Both the position numbers and the translations under genes were made by a program. From NCBI GenBank assembly GCA_015478665.1, contig JADMII010000002.1:1-64000 (forward strand): a stretch of DNA of 64,000 nt, given 5' to 3'. Origin of the DNA: Dehalococcoidia bacterium (lineage in GTDB: Bacteria > Chloroflexota > Dehalococcoidia > DSTF01 > JACRBR01). Shown one piece after another: positions 8,234 through 16,665 of this stretch. The notes beneath the pieces were generated by a model that was not told where the DNA came from, did not search any database, and saw nothing but the letters and a program-made list of their open reading frames with translations. Position 1 is the stretch's first letter, and each line of letters begins with the position of its first letter.

Positions 8234-9502
8234 CTAGCGAGCGGCGGCTTCGCCCTGATCGCGGACGCGGCGCGCGCGCACCTTCTTGATGCGACGGCCG
8301 ATGACGCTCAGCACGCGCAGCGTCAGGCCATCGACGCGCACCTCGTCGCCAGCGATCGGCACCTTGCCGAGGTGATGATAGACGAAGCCGCCGATGGTGT
8401 CGTACTCGTCCTGATCGTCCGCCGCGAAGCCGAAGAGTTCCGTCAGCGCGTCGACGCTGACGCGCGCGTCGAGGATCGCTTCCGAATCACTCACGCGCTC
8501 GATCGGCGCCTCCTCGCGGTCGTACTCGTCCTGGATCTCGCCGACGATCTCTTCGATCAGGTCCTCGATCGTCACAAGGCCGGCCGTGCCGCCGTATTCG
8601 TCGACGACGATCGCGATGTGCACCTTGCTCGCCCGCAGCTCGCCGAGGAGCTCATCGACCTTCTTGGACTCGGGGATGAAGTACGCGGGCCGGGCGATCT
8701 CGGCGAGCGGCGGCCGCCGTTGCTCGGTGAGCAGGCGCAGCAGATCCTTCGCGTAGATGATGCCGGTGATGTTGTCGATCGTCTCGTTGTACAGCGGCAC
8801 GCGGCTGTAGCCGCGCTGCACGATCACGCGCAGCGCGTCGTCGAGCGTGTCCTCCTCGTCGAGCGCGGTGATGTCGATGCGCGGCACCATGATCTCGCGC
8901 GCGGTCGTGTCTTCCATGTCGATGATGCCGCGGATCATCTGGCGCTCGTCCTCTTCGATCTCCTCGCCTTCCTCGTCCTCGACGATGCGCAGAATCGCCT
9001 CCGCATCGTCGCCGGGCTGTTCGCCGTTGTGGCCGACGACGCGGCCGAGGCTGCGGTCGATCGCCCAGGCGAGCGGCCCGAAGAGCCCGCGCACGAGGCG
9101 CACGACCGGCACGAGGCGGATGCCCCACGATTCCGGCGCCCGCGCGACGGCGAGCCGCGGCACGGCATCGAGCAGCGCGATCACGATGGCGGCGCCCGCC
9201 CCGATCGCCGCGAGCACGGGCCAGCTGTGACCGGTCGCCCGCGAGAGGAGGAAGACGGCGAGCGCCGTCGCGGCGACGACGGCGACGTTGCGGGCGACCG
9301 CGAGGGCGCCGAGGATCGATGCGCGCTCCTCGACGTAGCCGTGCAGTGTCTCGGCGCGATCGATCCCCCGCGCGGCGAGGGCGCGCAGGCGCAGGCGGCT
9401 CGCGGCCGCGACGCCCGCCTCGGACGCGGCGACCAGCACGAGCAGCAGCAGCGCGAGCACCAGCGCCAGGATGCCGAGCGATAGGTCAGTCAGCGGGCGC
9501 AC
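8234..9502 (-). CDS. CNNM/CorC-type membrane protein with CBS pair and CorC_HlyC domain
   Basis: 422 residues: N-terminal transmembrane region (residues ~5-150), two CBS domains (~200-330; IMVPRIDITALDEEDTLDDA, VDEYGGTAGLVTIEDLIEEI) and a C-terminal CorC_HlyC domain (~340-410; YDTIGGFVYHHLGKVP). Family members are implicated in Mg2+/Co2+ efflux and magnesium homeostasis. The upstream end overlaps the glmU stop. The GTG at 9502 is directly against an AGGAGG (9503-9508), which is too close; a CTG at 9493 would have ideal spacing. The start is therefore uncertain by three codons. Confidence 0.87.
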   Translation of the reverse strand: MRPLTDLSLGILALVLALLLLVLVAASEAGVAAASRLRLRALAARGIDRAETLHGYVEERASILGALAVARNVAVVAATALAVFLLSRATGHSWPVLAAIGAGAAIVIALLDAVPRLAVARAPESWGIRLVPVVRLVRGLFGPLAWAIDRSLGRVVGHNGEQPGDDAEAILRIVEDEEGEEIEEDERQMIRGIIDMEDTTAREIMVPRIDITALDEEDTLDDALRVIVQRGYSRVPLYNETIDNITGIIYAKDLLRLLTEQRRPPLAEIARPAYFIPESKKVDELLGELRASKVHIAIVVDEYGGTAGLVTIEDLIEEIVGEIQDEYDREEAPIERVSDSEAILDARVSVDALTELFGFAADDQDEYDTIGGFVYHHLGKVPIAGDEVRVDGLTLRVLSVIGRRIKKVRARRVRDQGEAAAR

Positions 9503-10886
9503 CCTCCTGCTCGCCCGGGACGTCCCCGGAGCCAGCGATGGCGCGGAGGCGCGCCGGCGCGCCGACCGCCTGCATGCCGTCCGGCACGTCGCGCGTGACG
9601 ACGCTGCCCGCGCCCGTGCGCGCGCTGCGGCCGATGCGCACGGGCGCCACGAGCATGCTGTCGCTGCCGATGAAGGCGCCATCGCCGATCACGGTCGCAT
9701 GCTTGCGCTCGCCGTCGTAGTTCGCGGTGATCGTCCCGGCGCCGATGTTGACGTCGGCGCCGACGTCGGCGTCGCCGATGTAGCTGAAGTGCCCCATCTT
9801 CGTCCCAGGCCCGAGCCGCGATGCCTTGATCTCCGCGTAGTTGCCGATGTGCACGCCGGCGCCGATGCGCGACCCGGGGCGCACATGGCTGTAGGGGCCG
9901 ATCTCCACGCCGGCTTCCAGTGTCGACTCCTCGATCATCGAATAGCGGACGAGGCAGCGGTCACCGATGACGGCGTCCCGCACGTAGCTCCCCGGGCCGA
10001 CGGTGCAGCCGCCGCCGACCGTGGTGGCGCCGAGCAGGTGCGTGTCCGGCAGCAGGACGCTGTCCGGCGCGATGCGCACCGTGGCGTCGATGAACGTCGA
10101 CGCCGGGTCGGCGATCGTGACGCCGCCGAGCATATGCGCGCGACGCACGCGGTCGCGCATCGCCGCCTCTGCCTCGGCGAGCTGGATGCGGTCGTTGATG
10201 CCGCGCACCTCGGCGGGCTCAGCCGCCCGGACGGCGAACGCCGGCCGTCCTTCGTCGCGGGCGATCGCTGCGAGCGCGGTCAGGTACACCTCGCCGTTGG
10301 GCGCGGGCGTGATGGCTTCGAGCCGCGGCCAGAGCCAGGATGCGCGGACGGCGTACTGGCCGGCGTTGATCGGCCGTACTTCGCGCCGGTCGATGCCCTC
10401 GACGCTCTCCTTCGTCTCGATGATCGCCGTCACGCGCTCGTGGTCGAGCTCGAGGACGCCGTACGACTCGACCGGCACGTCGGCGGTGAGCAGCGCGATG
10501 TCCGTGCGGTCGCCGTCGAGCGCGGCCATCAGCCGGCGCAGCGTTTCCGCCAGCACGAGGGGCACGTCGCCGTTGAGGATCAGCAGGCAACCGGCGCCGG
10601 CCGACGCGTCCCGCGCACAGCGCACCGCGTCGCCGGTGCCGAGCGGCCGCGGCTGCACGGCGAAGCGCACATCGTCGCCGGCCGCCGCGCGCACGCCGTC
10701 CGACTGCGCGCCCGGGCCGACGACGACGACGACGTCGTCGACGCTCGCCGCGCGCGCCGCATCGATGACGTGCCGCACGATGGGCTGGCCGGCGAGCGGA
10801 TGCGCGACCTTCGGCAGGGCGGAGTGCATGCGCGTCCCCTGGCCAGCGGCGAGCACGACTGCGGTCCAACGCCGCGCGTCACTCAT
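9486..10886 (-). CDS. glmU: bifunctional GlcNAc-1-P uridylyltransferase / GlcN-1-P acetyltransferase
   Basis: 466 residues. It makes UDP-GlcNAc for peptidoglycan. The N-terminal pyrophosphorylase domain has VVLAAGQGTRM (residues ~10-20), the lysine of LPKVAHPLAG, QPRPLGTGDAV and LNGDVPL. From about residue 250 a left-handed beta-helix of hexapeptide repeats follows, with the acetyltransferase residues in YAEIKASRLG, HFSYIGDADVG and ANYDGERKH. The start at 10886 gives MSDARRWTAVVLAAG; the Shine-Dalgarno sequence is weak. It overlaps the CorC-like gene by 17 nt, so the two form an operon. Confidence 0.96.
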   Translation of the reverse strand: MSDARRWTAVVLAAGQGTRMHSALPKVAHPLAGQPIVRHVIDAARAASVDDVVVVVGPGAQSDGVRAAAGDDVRFAVQPRPLGTGDAVRCARDASAGAGCLLILNGDVPLVLAETLRRLMAALDGDRTDIALLTADVPVESYGVLELDHERVTAIIETKESVEGIDRREVRPINAGQYAVRASWLWPRLEAITPAPNGEVYLTALAAIARDEGRPAFAVRAAEPAEVRGINDRIQLAEAEAAMRDRVRRAHMLGGVTIADPASTFIDATVRIAPDSVLLPDTHLLGATTVGGGCTVGPGSYVRDAVIGDRCLVRYSMIEESTLEAGVEIGPYSHVRPGSRIGAGVHIGNYAEIKASRLGPGTKMGHFSYIGDADVGADVNIGAGTITANYDGERKHATVIGDGAFIGSDSMLVAPVRIGRSARTGAGSVVTRDVPDGMQAVGAPARLRAIAGSGDVPGEQEGAPAD

Positions 10887-10908
10887 GGCGCGGCGACACC
10901 TGTCCCGG

Positions 10909-10937
10909 CCCCTCTCCACTGCCGTGAAGGGGGGAGG
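10909..10937. repeat. dispersed palindromic repeat, copy 1
   Basis: CCCCTCTCCACTG and its imperfect complement GTGAAGGGGGGAGG flank a two-base centre. The same type of sequence recurs at 13624-13667 (inside alaS), 31373-31408 and several times in 44347-44700. Confidence 0.55.
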
Positions 10938-11435
10938 ACGGCGACCACAGGCGACCGATCAGATGGCGCCCAAGGACGCCTCGCCGTCGTCCCGGCGCCC
11001 CATGCAACGCGCCCGAACCGGACCCGCGGCCGATCGCCTGCGGCCCGCGACCGCCGCCGGCACGCGCGTCGAACATCACGCGCGGCTGCGCGGACGGACG
11101 CCGGAGCGTCGGGCGCGGGCTGGTTCGGGGAGGTTCGTCTTCGTTGGTATGCAATACAGTCACCGTCCCGCGGCGCCTACTCGACGCCGGGGAACGCGGC
11201 TGTCGGATCGTATCTGTGCCCTTCCCAACCTGTCAAGCGCGCGCCGGTCGCAGATCGCAAGTCCCCGGTCGAAGGAGGGTGGGCGTGGTCGATGGTCGGC
11301 TGCTGGACCGACCGATGATCTCCGGCCGAGCCCTCCACCATCCAACGTCCAACATCACCACGGCGTATCCGCCGGCCGCCGGCGCCACCCGCCGCAGGCC
11401 CGCACCCTCGGCGACCTCACGCCCGGCCCGCCCGA

Positions 11436-11441
11436 TACAAT
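11436..11441 (+). promoter_or_regulatory. -10 box, leaderless-type promoter of alaS
   Basis: TACAAT ends 7 nt before the ATG at 11449. No ribosome binding site lies between. The arrangement fixes the start at 11449 rather than the in-frame ATG at 11440 that overlaps the box. Confidence 0.55.
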
Positions 11442-11448
11442 GCGGCGC

Positions 11449-14346
11449 ATGGAATCGAATCAGATACGGGACACATTCCTTCGTTTCTACGAGGAGCGCG
11501 GCCATACGCGCGTGCCGAGCGCCTCGCTCGTGCCGCACGGCGACCCGACGCTGCTCTTCACGAGCGCCGGCATGGTGCCGTTCAAGCCGTACTTCATGGG
11601 CCTGGCGGCGCCGCCCGCGACGCGCCTCACGACGGTCCAGAAGTGCTTTCGCACGACGGACATCGCCGAGGTCGGTGACTACAGCCACCTCACGTTCTTC
11701 GAGATGCTCGGCAACTTCAGCATCGGCGACTACTTCAAGCAGGAAGCGATCGCCTGGGCGTGGGAGCTGCTGACGCGGGGCTTCGGCCTGGACCCGGCGA
11801 AGCTGTGGGTGTCGATCTTCCTCACGGACGACGAGGCGCACGAGATCTGGCGCGCGACGGGCGTGCCCGAGGAGCGCCTCCACCGCTACCCGGAGGAGTA
11901 CAACTACTGGTTCAGCGGCGACATCGGCCCCTGCGGACCGAACAGCGAGATCTTCGTCGACCGCGGCCCACGGGAGGAGTGCGCGTTTTGCCGCGCCGGC
12001 GCCTGCAAGCCGAACCTGGAGCCGGACTGCGGCCGCTTCCTGGAAGTGTGGAACCTGGTCTTCATGACGCTCTTCCAGGCGGAAGACGGCAGCCGCACGG
12101 AGCTGCCGAAGAAGAACATCGATACCGGCTCGGGACTCGAGCGCGTGACCTGCATCCTCCAGGGGAAGGACACGGTCTACGAGACGGACATCTTCGCCCC
12201 GATCATCGAGCGCATCGAGCAGCTGACGGGCGTGCGCTACGGCGCCGAAGACCATGCGGTCGACGTCGCCGTGCGCGTCGTCGCCGAGCACACCCGCGCG
12301 GCGGCGTTCCTCATCACCGATGGCGTGATGCCCTCGAACGAGGGCCGTGGCTACGTGCTCCGTCGCATCCTGCGGCGCGCGGTGTACTTTCTGACCCAGC
12401 TGGCGGGCGAAGGCGGCGGCGCGGCGGCGCGCGGCGAGACGAGACCGCCCGACGATGCGGCGTCCGCAGACGCAGCGCCGGAGCGCCGCGGACGGGCGAC
12501 GACGATGCTCGACCGCGTGGCCGATGCGGTGATCGCGAAGATGTCCTACGCCTACCCCGATCTCGCCGAGCGCGGGCCGTTCGTGAAGCGCCTGCTGGCG
12601 GCCGAAGAGGCGAAGTTCGGAGAGACGCTTGAGCGCGGGCGGGTCGTGCTCGTGTCGGTGCTGACCGGCGCGACGGCGCGCGGCCTGACGACGCTCTCGG
12701 GCCACGATGCCTTCCGCCTGTACGACACCTTCGGCTACCCCATCGAGCTGACGCAGGAGATCGCCCGCGAGTACGGCTACGACGTCGACATCGATGGCTT
12801 CGGGCGCGAGCTCGAGGCGCAGCGCGAGCGCGGGCGCGCGGCGGCGAAGTTCGAGTACGACGGGGGACGCGTCGCGGCCTATACGGAGCTGGCCTCGCTG
12901 CGCTCGACGTTCGTCGGCTACACGACGAGCGAGCAGGCGAGCAGCGTCGCGGCCGTACTCACGCGCGACGGCGTGCGCGCGCAGGCGGGCGACGGCGAGC
13001 CGGTCGAGCTCGTCCTCGCCCAGACGCCGTTCTACCCGGAGGGCGGCGGCCAGGCGGGCGACAGCGGCGAGATCATCGGCCCCAGCGGCCGCGTCGTCGT
13101 CGAAGACACACAGTCGCCGGCAGAGGGGCTGATCGTGCATCGCGGCTACGTCGCCGAGGGCGTGATCGCCGTCGGCGACGACGTGACGGCGCGCGTCGAA
13201 CCGGCGCGCCGGCGCGCGTCGCAGCGCAACCACACGGCGACGCACCTGCTGCACGCGGCGCTGCGCGAGGTGCTCGGCGCGCACGTGCGGCAGGCCGGCT
13301 CGCTCGTCGCGCCGGACCGCCTGCGCTTCGACTTCACTCACATCGAGCCGATGAAGCCGGACGAGCTGGCGGCGGTGCAGCGGCTGGTCAACGAGAAGGT
13401 CCGCGCGGACATCGAGGTGCACCCGCACGAGGAGTCGTACGAGGACGCGCTGGCGGGCGGCGCGATGGCGCTCTTCGGCGAGAAGTACAGCGCGAAGGTG
13501 CGGGTGGTGGATATCTGCGAGCACACGCTGCTCGCGATGGCAGACGACGGACAACAGACAACAGAGCGGGCCGGCGAGCTCAAAGAGCAAACAGCACACA
13601 GCAACGCCGACATCCCGGAACTGCCCCCCTCTCCACGGCAGCGGGGAGCGGCCGGGGGAGAGGTGTCCCATTGCTTTTCGCGCGAGCTCTGCGGCGGGAC
13701 GCATGTCTCGCGCACGGGGGAGATCGGTACCTTCATCATCGAATCGGAAGGCAGCGTGGGCTCTGGCGTGCGGCGCATCGAAGCGCGCACCGGCGCGCTG
13801 GCGGACGCCTTCGTGATCGAGCAGCAGGAGCGCATCGCCCGCCTGGCGCGCCAACTGAGCGCGGCGCCTGCCGAGCTCGAGGCGCGCGTCGAGGCGCTGC
13901 GCGCGGATCTCGAGGCCGAACGCCGGCGCGCGCAGCAGTTCGAGCGTCAGGCCGGCCGCGCCGAGGTGGATGCGTTGCTCGATGCGGCGGAGCGCGTCCC
14001 GCTCGGTGACGGCGACGTAGCGGCGTTGCTGGTCGCGCGCGTACCGGCGGCCAGCGTCGACGCCATGCGGGAGATGGTCGATCTGCTGCGCGAGAAGCTG
14101 GGGCGGGCGGTCGTCGTGCTCGGCGCCGTGGTCGGCGAGCGGCCGGCGTTCCTCGCGATGGTGTCGCCGGAACTGACCTCGCGCGTGCACGCGGGGAATC
14201 TGCTGAAGCAGGTGGCGGCGGTCGCCGGCGGCAGCGGCGGCGGCCGGCCGGAGATGGCGCAGGCCGGGGGCAAGGACGCCGCGGCGCTCGACGCCGCGCT
14301 GTCGCAGGCGCGCGCGGCCGTGCGGGCCGCGCTCGGCGACGGCTGA
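11449..14346 (+). CDS. alaS: alanyl-tRNA synthetase with in-frame insertion
   Basis: 965 residues, about 80 longer than most family members. It charges tRNA-Ala with alanine and edits Ser/Gly mischarging. Order: class II catalytic core (residues 1-250; FTSAGMVPFKPYFMG, TVQKCFRTTDI), tRNA-recognition helices, editing domain with the zinc ligands HTATH (595-599) and CGGTH (748-752), then coiled coil and C-Ala domain. Two insertions are seen. A low-complexity Ala/Gly/Arg stretch lies near residues 321-350. A 53-residue segment (690-742) separates VRVVDI from FSRELCGGTH, which are normally almost contiguous. The second is built from repeat DNA found elsewhere in intergenic regions. All catalytic motifs are intact, so the gene is probably functional. 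Confidence 0.96.
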   Translation: MESNQIRDTFLRFYEERGHTRVPSASLVPHGDPTLLFTSAGMVPFKPYFMGLAAPPATRLTTVQKCFRTTDIAEVGDYSHLTFFEMLGNFSIGDYFKQEAIAWAWELLTRGFGLDPAKLWVSIFLTDDEAHEIWRATGVPEERLHRYPEEYNYWFSGDIGPCGPNSEIFVDRGPREECAFCRAGACKPNLEPDCGRFLEVWNLVFMTLFQAEDGSRTELPKKNIDTGSGLERVTCILQGKDTVYETDIFAPIIERIEQLTGVRYGAEDHAVDVAVRVVAEHTRAAAFLITDGVMPSNEGRGYVLRRILRRAVYFLTQLAGEGGGAAARGETRPPDDAASADAAPERRGRATTMLDRVADAVIAKMSYAYPDLAERGPFVKRLLAAEEAKFGETLERGRVVLVSVLTGATARGLTTLSGHDAFRLYDTFGYPIELTQEIAREYGYDVDIDGFGRELEAQRERGRAAAKFEYDGGRVAAYTELASLRSTFVGYTTSEQASSVAAVLTRDGVRAQAGDGEPVELVLAQTPFYPEGGGQAGDSGEIIGPSGRVVVEDTQSPAEGLIVHRGYVAEGVIAVGDDVTARVEPARRRASQRNHTATHLLHAALREVLGAHVRQAGSLVAPDRLRFDFTHIEPMKPDELAAVQRLVNEKVRADIEVHPHEESYEDALAGGAMALFGEKYSAKVRVVDICEHTLLAMADDGQQTTERAGELKEQTAHSNADIPELPPSPRQRGAAGGEVSHCFSRELCGGTHVSRTGEIGTFIIESEGSVGSGVRRIEARTGALADAFVIEQQERIARLARQLSAAPAELEARVEALRADLEAERRRAQQFERQAGRAEVDALLDAAERVPLGDGDVAALLVARVPAASVDAMREMVDLLREKLGRAVVVLGAVVGERPAFLAMVSPELTSRVHAGNLLKQVAAVAGGSGGGRPEMAQAGGKDAAALDAALSQARAAVRAALGDG
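13516..13674 (+). repeat. in-frame repeat-derived insertion within alaS
   Basis: 159 bp (53 codons) with no counterpart in AlaRS of other bacteria at this place. The left half (13541-13566) resembles the ACAGACGAC tandem repeat at 16561-16620. The right half (13624-13667) is a copy of the CCCCTCTCC...GGGGAGCGGCCGG palindromic repeat seen at 10909, 31373 and 44472. Length is a multiple of three and no stop is introduced. Confidence 0.65.
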
Positions 14347-14391
14347 GGACAACGGGACGGCGTGTGGTCGAGCGAAATGCCGGCTGTGCGA

Positions 14392-14427
14392 CTGTCATTC
14401 TGCGAGAATCAACGAGTCTCTGGGTGA
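14392..14427 (+). repeat. dispersed TGTCATTCTG-type repeat, copy a
   Basis: CTGTCATTCTGCGAGAATC followed by AACGAGTCTCTGGGTGAC. A truncated relative lies at 17450-17479. Two more copies in inverted orientation lie at 44377-44414 and 44514-44551 (complement reads GGTCACCCTGAGCG). It lies just downstream of alaS. Confidence 0.45.
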
Positions 14428-14469
14428 CGACGACCAGCGCGGGGCGGAGCCGCCCGCCGATGCCCGCAC

Positions 14470-14745
14470 TCACCGTCGCCCGCCGAGCCGCGCCAGCTCA
14501 TCCGGCCGGCGCCGCTGCTGCAGCGTCGCGTGCAGCGGGGACGCGACGCCGAACGGCAGGGCCCACATCAGCGTGACCACCGAGACGATGGGCCAGCCGA
14601 GCAGCGCCCATCCCCTGGCAACGAGCAGCGCCGCGATCATCTCGACGACGTACATCGTCCAGACGCACTGTCGCCACATGCGCCGAATGCAGAGCAGCGG
14701 CGGCTCGAGCAGCCGGTGTCCGAGCAAGAGCGCCGCGATCGCCAT
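14470..14745 (-). CDS. small membrane protein of unknown function
   Basis: 91 residues. Two hydrophobic segments (about residues 32-47 and 50-70; TMYVVEMIAALLVARGWALL, PIVSVVTLMWALPFGV) follow an amphipathic arginine-containing N-terminus. The basic tail reads LQQRRRPDELARLGGRR. I do not recognise the family. The start at 14745 is supported by TACGGT ending exactly 6 nt upstream, the same leaderless arrangement seen for well-known genes in this window. That arrangement is also the best evidence that it is a real gene. Confidence 0.6.
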   Translation of the reverse strand: MAIAALLLGHRLLEPPLLCIRRMWRQCVWTMYVVEMIAALLVARGWALLGWPIVSVVTLMWALPFGVASPLHATLQQRRRPDELARLGGRR

Positions 14746-14751
14746 GTCTGC

Positions 14752-14757
14752 ACCGTA
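14752..14757 (-). promoter_or_regulatory. -10 box, leaderless-type promoter of the 91-aa membrane protein
   Basis: On the minus strand TACGGT is followed by GCAGAC and then the ATG at 14745. Confidence 0.45.
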
Positions 14758-14888
14758 GCGCCGGCACCGGCGCGCGGCAGTAGCGCGAATGGGCAGTGCG
14801 CCTGTTGCGGGAGCCGGCTGGACTGCACCGATCGGGCGGCTGGCAGGCGATCTCCCGGCGTCGGGGCGTGTCGGCCTGTCGGCGAGGC

Positions 14889-15800
14889 TCACTCGAAGAT
14901 CGAGCTGGCGACCTCTTCGATGCTCCGCTGTACCTCGGCATCGTCCGTCAACGCCCAGACGACGCCGACCTGGCAGGCGCGCCGCGCCGGGATGCCCTTC
15001 TGGATCAGCTTGCCGGTATACACCAGCAGTCGCGTGCTGACGCCCTCGCTCAGGCCGTGCTCGCGCAGGTTCCGCACCTTCTCGCCGAGCTTCGCCAGGT
15101 CGTCCGCCGTCTCGGCGTCGACGCCGCTCTCGTGGGCGATGATCTTCGCCTCAAGCTCCTTGCGGGGGTGCGTGAACTCGATCGAGATGAAGCGCTGGCG
15201 GGTGCTGTGCTTGAGATCCTTCAGCGCGCTCTGGTAGCCGGGGTTATACGAGATCACCAGGAGGAAACCCTCGCGCGCCTCGACGATCTGCCCGCGCTTC
15301 TCGATCGGCAGCATGCGGCGATGGTCCGTCAGCGGGTGGATGAGGACCGTCGTGTCCTTGCGCGCCTCGACGACCTCGTCCAGGTAGCAGATGGCGCCTG
15401 CCTTCACCGCGCGCGTCAGCGGCCCATCGATCCAGCGCGTCGACTCGCCTTCGAGCAGGTAGCGGCCGACGAGGTCGCTCGCCGTCAGATCCTCGTGGCA
15501 GGCGACCGTGACGAGCGGCAGCGCCTCGCTGGCCGCGCCCGCCGGACTGCCGCCGTCGGCACCGCCCTTGACGACACTCAGCGGCCGCCCGAGCTTCCAC
15601 GCCATGTACTCGACGAAGCGCGTCTTGCCGCAGCCCGTCGGACCCTTCAGCAGCACCGGGATGCGCGAGGCGAACGCCGCCTCGAACAGCTCCACCTCGT
15701 CTCCGGTCGGCACGTAGTACGGCTCGACGTGCGGGTGGTACTCCTCGATCGCGTACTGGCGGTAGCCGGTGTCGTCGCGCGCCTGCTCTTCCGTCGTCAT
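14889..15800 (-). CDS. MoxR/CbbQ-NorQ-like AAA+ ATPase
   Basis: 303 residues. Walker A is GPTGCGKT (53-60), Walker B is AICYLDEV, and the strongly conserved [16 protein letters not shown] block of the CbbQ/NirQ/NorQ group is present, as is the sensor region [19 protein letters not shown]. Before CHEDL it carries a ~19-residue Gly/Ala/Ser-rich insertion (about residues 76-94) not usual in the group. Known relatives act with a vWA protein to activate or remodel a metalloenzyme. No CbbO-type partner lies next to it. Its ATG overlaps the coaE stop (ATGA), so it is translated from the coaE message. Confidence 0.88.
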   Translation of the reverse strand: MTTEEQARDDTGYRQYAIEEYHPHVEPYYVPTGDEVELFEAAFASRIPVLLKGPTGCGKTRFVEYMAWKLGRPLSVVKGGADGGSPAGAASEALPLVTVACHEDLTASDLVGRYLLEGESTRWIDGPLTRAVKAGAICYLDEVVEARKDTTVLIHPLTDHRRMLPIEKRGQIVEAREGFLLVISYNPGYQSALKDLKHSTRQRFISIEFTHPRKELEAKIIAHESGVDAETADDLAKLGEKVRNLREHGLSEGVSTRLLVYTGKLIQKGIPARRACQVGVVWALTDDAEVQRSIEEVASSIFE

Positions 15801-16411
15801 CTCGCCCCCTGCGGCTGCGGCGCGATGCGGCGCCACTCCTCGTCGACGCGGCGCTCGAGTTCCGCGAGCGTGCCGCTGTTTTCGATGATCACTTCCGCGC
15901 GGGCGGCGCGCTGCTCGTTCGTGAGCTGCGCCGCGATGCGCGCCTCTGCCTGCTCCGGCGTCAGCCCGTTGCGGGCGATGAGCCGCTCGCGCGCCAGCGC
16001 CGGCGGCGCCGTGACGACCCACACCTCGTCGACGAGCGGCACCCAGTCCGCCTCGACCAGCACAGCGGCCTCCAGCACGACGACCGGCACGCCGTCCGCG
16101 CGCAGGCCGGCGAGGCGCTGCTCCATCGTCCGCCGCATCCACGGCCAGACGATGCCTTCGAGCCGCCGGCGCTGCACCGGGTCGTCGAAGACCTTCGCGC
16201 CGAGCGCCTTGCGGTCGATCTCGCCTTCGGCGCTGACGGTGTCCTCTCCGAAGGCGGCGACGACCTCGCGGAAGCAGTCGGTGCCCGGCGTGTACGCCTC
16301 GTGCCCGAGCTTGTCGGCGTCCATGACGAAGGCGCCGCGCGCCTCGAGCCGCTCACGCACGACGGACTTGCCGCTGGCGATGCCGCCGGTGAGGCCGATG
16401 ACCCTGGTCAC
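15797..16411 (-). CDS. coaE: dephospho-CoA kinase
   Basis: 204 residues. It catalyses the last step of coenzyme A synthesis, phosphorylation of the ribose 3'-OH of dephospho-CoA. The P-loop [11 protein letters not shown] is at residues 6-16. The acceptor region [15 protein letters not shown], the LID segment and the [13 protein letters not shown] block are all present. The GTG at 16411 is chosen because TAGGGA lies 7 nt upstream and the length then fits the family; a GTG six bases further up is possible. Confidence 0.95.
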   Translation of the reverse strand: MTRVIGLTGGIASGKSVVRERLEARGAFVMDADKLGHEAYTPGTDCFREVVAAFGEDTVSAEGEIDRKALGAKVFDDPVQRRRLEGIVWPWMRRTMEQRLAGLRADGVPVVVLEAAVLVEADWVPLVDEVWVVTAPPALARERLIARNGLTPEQAEARIAAQLTNEQRAARAEVIIENSGTLAELERRVDEEWRRIAPQPQGAR

Positions 16412-16560
16412 GCGCACGTCCCTACAAATGCGAACGCGCCGTTCCGCCGGCGCAACCTCAGTATGGGGGACGGCATCGCCGCAGACAAGGAAGGGTCGGG
16501 GCGCCGGGGTTCCGGCAGGCATCGAGGCGGCGTAGGATGGCGACGGTCGCGGAAGGGCGA

Positions 16561-16620
16561 ACAGACGACCGACGACAAGAGAACAGACGACCGACGGCAA
16601 GAGAACAGACGACAGAGAAG
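16561..16620. repeat. 22-bp tandem repeat ACAGACGACCGAC-type
   Basis: Two units of 22 bp (16561-16582 and 16583-16604) that differ at one base, plus a shortened third (16605-16620), directly upstream of the SDR gene. Related text occurs inside the alaS insertion at 13541-13566. Confidence 0.65.
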
Positions 16621-16665
16621 CAGCGGTCTACGACGGTGGCGACGGATCAAGGGAGCGGACGAACC

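Larger units (their letters stand above)
10887..11448. other. 562-bp divergent intergenic region glmU/alaS
   Basis: No credible coding sequence. It holds a copy of the CCCCTCTCC-type palindromic repeat (10909-10937), a possible extra -10 box TACAGT (11155-11160), a GTCGCAGATCGCA low-complexity stretch (11242-11254) and, at its right end, the alaS promoter. A short AGGGTGG stretch near 11276 is not convincing as a T-box. Confidence 0.6.

Noticed and set aside
11270-11335. Possible T-box element upstream of alaS (AGGGTGG near 11276)
   Set aside because: Only seven bases fit the T-box consensus, there is no terminator stem with T-run, and the alaS promoter at 11436 lies downstream of it, so it would not be in the mRNA.
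11233-14352. Minus-strand open frame of about 1040 codons opposite alaS
   Set aside because: Antisense shadow; Arg/His-rich artefact sequence.
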